DNA of 64,000 bases from Manis javanica (lineage: Eukaryota > Chordata > Mammalia > Pholidota > Manidae), in assembly GCF_040802235.1 (NCBI RefSeq), contig NC_133174.1, positions 133,663,213 to 133,727,212 of the forward strand. Direction: 5' to 3'. The translations under genes were made by a program, and so were the position numbers. Of this stretch, positions 56,921 through 64,000 are shown in pieces; position 1 is the stretch's first letter, and every line of letters starts with the position of its first letter. Below the pieces are notes generated by a model. The model had not been told where the DNA came from. It saw only the letters and a program-made list of their open reading frames with translations, and did no database searches.

Positions 56921-57263
56921 CCAGCCCACACATCTTTTATCTTAAACTCTAGATTCATATGTCCAAATGCCCAAGCAACATCTCCAGTTAGGTATCTCAT
57001 AGACGTCCCAATCTAAATTCTGATTGCTGTCCAAATTCCCACTCCTCTTCAGATTCCCACTTCTCTCAGTCTCCCCACTTCAGTGAATGTTGATTCCACC
57101 CTTCCACTAGGAGATGAAGCTAAAGTGTCAGAGGACACATATGAACCTCATATGTCACCAGAACTTTAAGGCCCTTGGTAATCCATTATCACTAGGCTTT
57201 TATACCCATGCTACTTATTACATTGTCTTATATGACCCAATCCCCATCCTTGTTAAGCTTCCT
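56921..57263 (+). mobile_element. L2 LINE copy A, sense, 3' portion
   Basis: L2 resumes after the L1: 'CCAAATGCCCAAGCAACATC' (56962-56981), 'AGTTAGGTATCTCATAGACG' (56985-57004), matching 'cttggatgtctaataggcat' and the following L2 RT sequence, then eroded to about 57263. Confidence 0.78.
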
Positions 57264-57425
57264 GGTGAATTGACCTTTTAGCATTATATAATGTCCTTCT
57301 TTGTCTCTTGTGGTAGTTTTGACTTAAACTCCGTTTTGTGTAATATAAGTGTGACCACCCCTACTCTCTTTTGGTTACCATTTGCATGAAATAGACTATC
57401 TTTTTCCTTTTGCTTTCTAAAGGCA
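57264..57425 (-). mobile_element. L1 ORF2 fragment, antisense
   Basis: 'TAATGTCCTTCTTTGTCTCT' (57289-57308), 'GTTTTGACTTAAACTCCGTT' (57316-57335), 'TTTTGGTTACCATTTGCATG' (57369-57388) are antisense ORF2 landmarks. The piece is short and has no tail. Confidence 0.9.
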
Positions 57426-57529
57426 ACTTCCCTTTTAGCCCTGTCAAGCAGATACTGTTTTTAATGGTCTCTTTTTGTTGTGGTGACTGCTTTTCTCATA
57501 CTCTGGGCATCTTAAGAACAGAGACAGGG

Positions 57530-58690
57530 TAGCCAGCTCTCCATTGCTAATTTCTGGTAATTTGTTCTCCTACTTTTGCTGCTTTGAATTTCATGCCATT
57601 CAGTCACACCTTTCTTTCTTGTCCCTGTCATTTCCCATTACTCCCTTTTTTCAGACTGTCTACTTTTTCAGGAAAGATTTTAGCTTCTTGCCCACTCTTT
57701 TCCTTTCCACCTCAACTCTTGTCATTACCCTAGGTAGCTTCAATGTCTATGTGGATGACCCACATAGCACCTGGCCTCAATGTTCCTTGTTCTACTCATC
57801 CCAAATGAATTTTATTTTTAGATTGTCTTCAATCAGTCTTTCCATAGCCATACTCCAGACCCCAGACATTGCCAGAAACATCACTACCTTTAAAATCTTG
57901 ATATCAAGATCCCACTTTCTGACCACCACCTTCTAACTTTCCAATGCCATTATATACTACCACCACTTCATAATTTTTCTTCTTGAGGACCACCAACCCA
58001 GTAATTCCACCAATTTCACTCTCCATCAGCACCCATCTGGCCTCATATTCCTTTATATCCAGGCTGTTCTTCCTTTCATGGGCTCATCATTATAATCATT
58101 CCCTTGGCAATACCTTCAAATCCTTTGCTCCCCTTATTCTTCTGTCAAACTTGTGTGGAAAACACGAGACTCTGGGTGAACTTTATTGTTTACCTTCCTT
58201 ATACTTGTATCTAAGTAGTTGATCATTGCTGGAGAGAAAATGACACAACTGAGCGATTGTGTTTACTTTTATTGTATAATAAACATCTTGAATGAGAAAC
58301 TGCTAACAAGTAGTCCTCCTAGACTGCCCTAAAAGTTTTGTCTTCCTACAACCTAAAATTACTGTTTCATAACTTTTCTTTCTCCAGCCTTTTCATACCT
58401 TCTGTTATCCTATTACTTTTTGCTATTAACACCACCACATGGTGAACTGCTCTCATCTCCTCACGCAACTGCATGGAAGGTATCACTCCTCCTATAAAGG
58501 CCAACTTCTCTTCACTAGAGCTCTGAATTCCATCCTCTCTCATTTTCCTGAAACTTTTCTCCTATAGTTTTCTAGCAAGTGAGGCTCTCTCTCTTTATTA
58601 GACTGTTCCCATCAACTTCCAGACATGCTTTAGTATACTCCCCATAATCTTACAGCTGTTAAATGCAACAAAAAAATCTCTTAAGCCCAA
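57530..58690 (+). mobile_element. L2 LINE copy B, sense, endonuclease region
   Basis: Sense L2 with a decayed endonuclease domain. The 130-codon ORF at 57544-57936 contains LGSFNVYVDDP in place of the LINE endonuclease motif LGDFN (57730-57762). Downstream, 'GACCACCACCTTCTAACTTT' (57920-57939) and 'TTATTAGACTGTTCCCATCA' (58596-58615) match L2. The ORF is a remnant, not a gene. Confidence 0.8.
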
Positions 58691-59344
58691 TAATAGCCCA
58701 GCTAGAATCTATTTATCCAGCTACTCATTGTGGCAAAAATTCTGGAATTGTTTATACCTCCTTTGTTGGCATTATAGTAGAAACTAACAGCACCCATCTT
58801 CCTGTCTGAATGCAAAACAAATTGAAATGGGCAAACATACGAAGATGAAAATAACATTACCATTATGGATAAACGCCGAGCTGTACTTTGGAGCTTAAGT
58901 GTTCAAGCAACAATTGTCTAAATACTAAAACCCAGAGCTAAGGGCTTCCCTCCAGAATTACAGGCAGTACGGGATAATCAGATACTACCTTCGCCAGTCC
59001 GTAACCACCAGCACCGAGAGCAAGGTGTTTGACACTAAGCATACAGCAGCAGTAACATAATGCAGAGAACATCCTCTTCGCAGTGAGGTAGATCCAAAAG
59101 AGAAAGGCTAGGGAAAGGGATTCAGCTATCTTTGCACTTTTTTCTGTCAAACTCATCATTCAGGTAACTCACTCCATTTCTGTGAAGGAGACAAAGCGGT
59201 GGGGCAGGAGTACAGGAGTATTTAAGAAAGGCATTCCTAATGGAAGCCTGAGGTGCCAGGGAAAATTTTACTTTCCGTCTGTACATCTTCGGCGAGATGT
59301 CTGTCCCCATCTTTTGCTTATTTTTAAATTGGGTTGTTTGCTTC
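58691..59344. other. No gene seen
   Basis: No family recognised; overlapping minus-strand ORFs (73 and 85 codons) lack motifs. Confidence 0.5.
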
Positions 59345-59845
59345 CTCATACAAATGCTCCCTGACTTAGAATAGTTCAACTTGGGACTTTTTCACTTTGC
59401 GATGGTGTGCATGCAATACACACTCTGTAGAAACTGCACTTGGAATTGTGAATTTGGATCTGTTCCTGGGATGGCAATATGTGGGCCCATTCTCTCCCAG
59501 GATGCCAGGCATGGCAGCAAGAACAGCTCTAGGCAGCCCTGCGATCACGAGGGTGAAAAGCTGATACGCCAACAACCACTCTGTATCTACATAACCATTC
59601 TGTTTTTCACTTTCATGCAGTGTTCAATACGTTATGTTACATGAGATGTTCGACACCTTAGTATAAAATAGTCTTTGTATTAGCTGATTTTGTCCAGTTG
59701 TAAGCTAATGTAAGTGCTCTGAGCACGTTTGGGGTAGGCCAAGCTAAGCTCTGATGTTTGCATTTTGCACTTAAGGTATTTTCAGCTTGTGATAGATTTA
59801 TCAGGACATAACCTCATTATAAGATGAGGAAGATTTGTAGTTGAG
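59345..59845. mobile_element. Tigger-type (TcMar) non-autonomous element
   Basis: About 500 bp bounded by inverted ends ('CTCCCTGACTTAGAATAG' 59357-59374; 'AACCTCATTATAAGATGAGG' 59811-59830 in reverse sense). The interior carries 'TGAGCACGTTTGGGGTAGGC' (59721-59740), 'CATGAGATGTTCGACACC' (59641-59658) and 'GTGCATGCAATACACACTCT' (59407-59426), which fit a Tigger-derived MITE of the 'cgacttacgatgg' type. The 87-codon ORF within is incidental. Confidence 0.75.
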
Positions 59846-59849
59846 CTTC

Positions 59850-60780
59850 AAGAGTTCGTTGTATATTTTGCATACAGATCCTTTATCAGATATGTGTTTT
59901 GCAAATGTTTTCCCCCAGCTGAGGCTTACTTCTCATTAAAAGACACTTTTAACAGTGTCTTTCACAGACTAGAAATTTTTAAGTCTTTTTCTTTCATGAA
60001 TCGTGCATTCAGTGTTCTAACTAAAAACTCATTACCAAATACAAAGCCATGCAGATTTTCCCCTATGTTTTCTCCTTGTTGTATAGTTTAACATTTTACA
60101 TTTATGTCTATGATTCATTTTGAGTTAATTTTGGTATAAAGTGTAAGGTCTGTGTGTGGATTCACTTTTTATGTTCAAGTCCAATTACTCCAGCACCATT
60201 TGAGTAAAGTCTATCCCTTCTCCATGAATTGCCTTACACTTTTGACAAAAACCAGTTAATGGTGTTCATGTGAGTCTATTTCTGAGCTCTTTCTTCTATT
60301 CTATTGACCCACGTGTCTATACTTTCACCCATACTATGTGGTCTTGATTACAGTAGCTTTATAGTAGGTCTCAAAATCAGATAATTTGAGTCCTCCAACA
60401 TTCTTCTTCAGTATTGTGTTGGCTATTCTTGGTTCTTGTCTTTCCATACAAATTTTAGAACTAGTTTCTTGATATCTACAAGATATCTTATAAGACTTTT
60501 GATTGAGATGGTGTTGAATCCACATATCAACTTGGAAAGACCCGACATCTTATTAAGATGGATTCTTCCAATCCATGAACACAAAATGTCTCCTTATTGG
60601 TTTAGATCTTCTTTAGTTTCTTTCATTAGAGTTTTATAGTTTTTCACTTATAACTCCTATACATGTTTTGAGAGTTTAACCAAAGAACTTCTTTTTTGGT
60701 GTTATTATAAACATTGTCTTTTCATTTCTAATTCCAATTGTTCATTGCTTGTATATAGAAAAGCCCCTGACCCTTATATA
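59850..60780 (-). mobile_element. L1 ORF2 fragment, antisense
   Basis: About 0.93 kb: 'CCTTTATCAGATATGTGTTT' (59881-59900), 'ATGTCTATGATTCATTTTGA' (60103-60122), 'CTCCAGCACCATTTGAGTAA' (60188-60207), 'CAGTAGCTTTATAGTAGGTC' (60351-60370), 'GATGGTGTTGAATCCACATA' (60508-60527) and 'GATTCTTCCAATCCATGAAC' (60561-60580). Starts directly after the Tigger-like element. Confidence 0.92.
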
Positions 60781-61879
60781 AACTTACCTTTCTCCTGAGA
60801 CCTTGCAGGTATTGAAAGTACTATATTAGTCATGAAAATCTTTCCCTGGCTGCAGGCACAGAAGAGCACATCTGGGTTCTTGTAAGACACTTGACTAAAA
60901 CTAGCAGGGGGCTTGGCAGCAGATGTCACATAGAAGCCTGGCTAAAGGTGCATTGCTCAAGCTCTCAATAAAAGACATATTTAATAGGGAGTTCTCAATG
61001 AAACAGAAAGTCTAATGTGAAGAGGGCAAAAATTGACTGGATCATGATTTTTGGCTACAGCTAAACTTTTATGTTTTCATAGATTTTCTTTGTTGAAAAC
61101 ATTTTCTGAAGAAATAAGTAGATTTGATGGGCTGATTGACTGATGTGCATAAAACAGGGACTTCTCATCAAATATAGCTAATTATTTAGGGATTTTCAAA
61201 GTCCCCAGATCTAGTTGCTCTTGTATGTAACTGTTTTTGTTGTTATAATTCTGTAGTAATAAAGCACCACATGTAAGCAGGAATTTATACACATTAGAAA
61301 GGGACTTAAGAAATTATATGTTTAATAGAAATGTAAAATTCTCTACATAGTTCATGCTATTTTAATTACCAGAGCATTTGAGGATAAAGATTTTAGTATC
61401 ATGGGGAAACAGCCTAAAGCAGTTAGAATGGATTGTATTCTGGAATTACAATAGTGAAGCCAAGATAGGGACCACATAGTGAGCAGAAACATTTTGTCGC
61501 CGAGGAGCGCTGGAACTTAGCTCTGAGTAGTTTGGACTCGTTTAGAGAAAGCGTAACTTTATTCCACTGACTATGAGCGTGTGTCTGGGCTGACGTAGAG
61601 GTTGTGAACGACGAGACAAGGTTTTAGTGCTCCTCTCCTTGGTGCCTATTTTGCATCTCCCATTTAATGCTGTTTCTTCTAATGGCCAGCATGGTGCCTA
61701 GCTCATAATATGTTCCACTATTTAATAATAAATAAATGAAGAAATTGTAGCTATGAGAGACTGACATTTTTATTATTCAGTAAAACAAATTGCTTTCTTT
61801 CCAGGGATTAGAATAGTTTATGATTATGTATTTTGCTCTAAGTCAGCATGCCATTTCAAGAATACTGTTGAATTAATTT
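60781..61879. other. No gene seen
   Basis: Repeat-poor; no ORF of 60 codons. Confidence 0.5.
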
Positions 61880-62375
61880 CTATGTTACTTTCCTATTGCT
61901 GTTGGGACACAGTACCTGGAACTTCATGGTTTAAAATAACACAACTTCATTATCTTTCAGTTCTGGAGGGCCAAAGTACCAAGTGGGTATCAAAGGGTGA
62001 AGATCAGTGGTGGTGAAGTTGTATTTCTTCCGGAAGATCTAGGGAGAAATTCATTCCCTTGCCTTTTCTAGCTTCTAGAGGCCGCCTGCATTTGTTGGCT
62101 TGTGAGTCCTTTATCTCCAAAGCCAGCAAGCAGCATATAATCTTAAAATCTCTCTCTGACTCAGACCTGCTTCTTTCTTATGAAGACCCTTCTCATTACA
62201 CTGGGCCTGCCCAGATAATTCAGGATAATCTCCTTATATCAAGTCAGTTGATTAACAACCCTGATTCTTTTTGAAACCTTAATTGTCTCTTATCATATAA
62301 CATAACATATTCACAGATTCTAGGGATTAGGGCATGGACATCTTTAGGAGGGACAATTATTCTGCCCCTCATAAC
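61880..62375 (-). mobile_element. MLT1-type LTR, antisense
   Basis: 'GTTACTTTCCTATTGCTGTT' (61884-61903), 'CAGTTCTGGAGGGCCAAAGT' (61959-61978), 'GCCTTTTCTAGCTTCTAGAG' (62061-62080), 'CAGATAATTCAGGATAATCT' (62212-62231) and 'GCATGGACATCTTTAGGAGG' (62333-62352) are antisense MLT1 landmarks. Near full length. No internal sequence adjoins. Confidence 0.9.
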
Positions 62376-62869
62376 ATCTCAATCCCCCTTTCTTTCTTGA
62401 GAACTATATCTCAGTACTCACCGACCACCCCCACACACCCCTCACCGTCCGGTACAGTGGTGGGGCTCCTGGCAAACAAGTTCATACAACATGACACTCA
62501 CACCCTACCCCCACTCACAGGCCACTGTAGACTGAACCAGAGATGGACTTATGACACGATTTGTGCAAATGATTGTTTCTTGGATGAATTCAGAGGTTGG
62601 GAATAAGGTTCTAATTTCATTTTAACTAAATGACACAGATATGCAGAAAGGTATAGAGCCACAGGTGGAGAGAAAGAGGAATCCCTGAGTTTTCCCAGCC
62701 CCTAGTTCCAGGTCACTGCTGAGCATGAATGCAAACCTGCCCTTTGGCTCCATGAGATCCCTTAGCATTCTTAAAATAATGGCTCCCTTTTTGCTTAAAC
62801 TTGTTACAACCAAATAGATTGTAGCCAATAAAATTTCTACAATACCATTATTACTAATGCCATATAATG
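62376..62869. other. No gene seen
   Basis: Includes a C-rich stretch (62421-62475). No family recognised. Confidence 0.5.
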
Positions 62870-63010
62870 TAGGCAATTATTAATGGTTAGATGGACAGAT
62901 GAAAATACATAAATAAGTGAAATAATTTGCCTAACGTAATGGTTCATGGCATTGCTGAGATAAGAAGCTAGTTCTCTTGCCTTCCAGTGCAATGCCGTCT
63001 CCTTCTTCTT
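62870..63010 (-). repeat. MIR SINE, antisense
   Basis: 'AATAATTTGCCTAACGTAAT' (62921-62940), 'TTGCTGAGATAAGAAGCTAG' (62953-62972) and 'CTTGCCTTCCAGTGCAATGC' (62977-62996) match the MIR antisense order. Confidence 0.65.
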
Positions 63011-64000
63011 TATTGTACAATGGTAAGGTTAAAAATAAATATCAGCATGAAATCGATATTATGTTTTGAATAAAATCCACCCATATGTACTTAAATTGTC
63101 AAGAAATCAATAAAAATATACAGAAGCAAGTTTACATTATATTACAAATTTGGCATTTTTTTCAACTAGAGGATTTCTACTTCTCTCCAAAATGTCTTTT
63201 AAAATATACTGCACAAACTTCCATTGTCAAGCAATTATTGCCTTCTTTGAAATGGCCTTCTAAACTATTGGGTGTATTGCTCCTCCACTTTTAACTTGGA
63301 ACGGATGGCTCAATAGCACCCCCACCCCAAAGAAAAGATCATTCCTGGCACTGTGACAGGGCCCAACAGTTGGCTTACTGAGCAAGTCAGTACCTGTTCA
63401 GTAAGACGCTTGTTTAATTCAGAGAAATGGCAGATTATTTACAGTTTCCGCCGTTTCAGTAGCATTATAATAATTTCAGTGTAACTTTATTACTTTAAAT
63501 ATCTTACAGATCTATTCATCAATTACACTTCAATGAAGCTGAAAAGAAATCTCAGTTCAGGATGCCTTATCTATAGTCAGGAATTCTGAGTGTTGAATAT
63601 ATAGCAGAGCATAAATAGGTAGGAGAACAACGAGGAAGAAAAATGATTGGTTTTGGTTCACAGTGAAGTGAATCTTCTTTAAAATGAGCCAATGTATAGT
63701 AAGTATTCTGTCAATAAAAAACTCATATTGCAGTGATTATCCACGGGGTCTCTATGTTTGCTCTTTATAAACACCACTTAAACAAGGTATCTAGTCTCTG
63801 ATGATAATCCAAGTTCAAACTCAACAAAAATGTTATACAACACTAGTAATTTACAGAAGCTGGGAGGTATGGGGAGAAAATTTGAGTTAGATCAGGTTCC
63901 TGCCTTCAGGAAAAGTCTAATAGGTGATATACAGCCACATGGACAAACAGGGCTAACTGCTAGTTTAAACCTGTTGTGTCTAATTCATGACGTACAGGCC
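63011..64000. other. No gene seen
   Basis: AT-rich; short ORFs only; no family recognised. Confidence 0.5.

Noticed and set aside
57544-57936. 130-codon ORF that could look like a gene
   Set aside because: It is an L2 endonuclease remnant with a changed motif and frameshifts around it.

Overview
The window is mammalian nuclear DNA without a recognisable gene. It is AT-rich, packed with eroded interspersed repeats, and has no open reading frame above about 150 codons. I found no exon with conserved protein sequence and plausible splice sites, no tRNA, rRNA or snRNA gene, and no CRISPR or operon structure. I read it as intergenic or deep intronic sequence. The family mix is placental: L1 of several ages, ancient L2 and MIR, ERVL/MaLR LTRs (MLT1 and MLT2 types), hAT-Charlie elements (MER5A and relatives) and one Tigger-like element. 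I see no primate Alu, rodent B1/B2, carnivore tRNA-Lys SINE or ruminant BovB/tRNA SINE. The youngest L1 has a 3' UTR with three 19-bp tandem units that I associate, from memory and with low confidence, with pangolin-type (Ferae) L1. All family names come from recalled consensus sequences, not from a search.

Layout. 0-9 kb: MIR, old L1 copies in both orientations, an unidentified GC-rich block (2.2-3.0 kb) and two hAT-Charlie copies (7.8-8.5 kb). 9-22 kb: mostly unannotated, with an MLT1 LTR at 11.7 kb, L2 at 15.2 and 21.1 kb, two tail-to-tail L1 pieces at 18.5-19.2 kb and a MIR at 20.4 kb; a repeat-poor segment at 10.4-10.8 kb with homeodomain-like cores is a candidate conserved enhancer. 22-36 kb: L1 copies at 22.9, 32.2 and 35.7 kb, the youngest insertion at 27.75-28.43 kb with an 18-bp target-site duplication, LTRs at 28.8-29.7 kb and an ERVL LTR at 34.1-34.9 kb.

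36-50 kb: hAT copies, a CTCF-like motif at 36.75 kb, a 260-bp GATA microsatellite at 40.7 kb, L2 copies split by MLT1 LTRs at 43 and 48.5 kb, a long L1 plus L2 block at 44.2-46 kb, and a 186-bp near-perfect tandem duplication at 49.8-50.2 kb inside an old L1. 50-64 kb: MIR cluster, (TA)n, an antisense LTR at 54.2 kb, two same-strand L2 copies at 55.6-58.7 kb (one split by a younger L1 with a strong G-quadruplex motif), a Tigger-like element at 59.3 kb, L1 at 59.9-60.8 kb and an antisense LTR at 61.9 kb.

No genes work together here. The history is layered insertion: L2 and MIR first, then MLT1/MLT2 and DNA transposons, then younger L1. I did not find a new biological system. The best leads are the recent L1 insertion, the 186-bp duplication and a few repeat-poor segments that may be regulatory.
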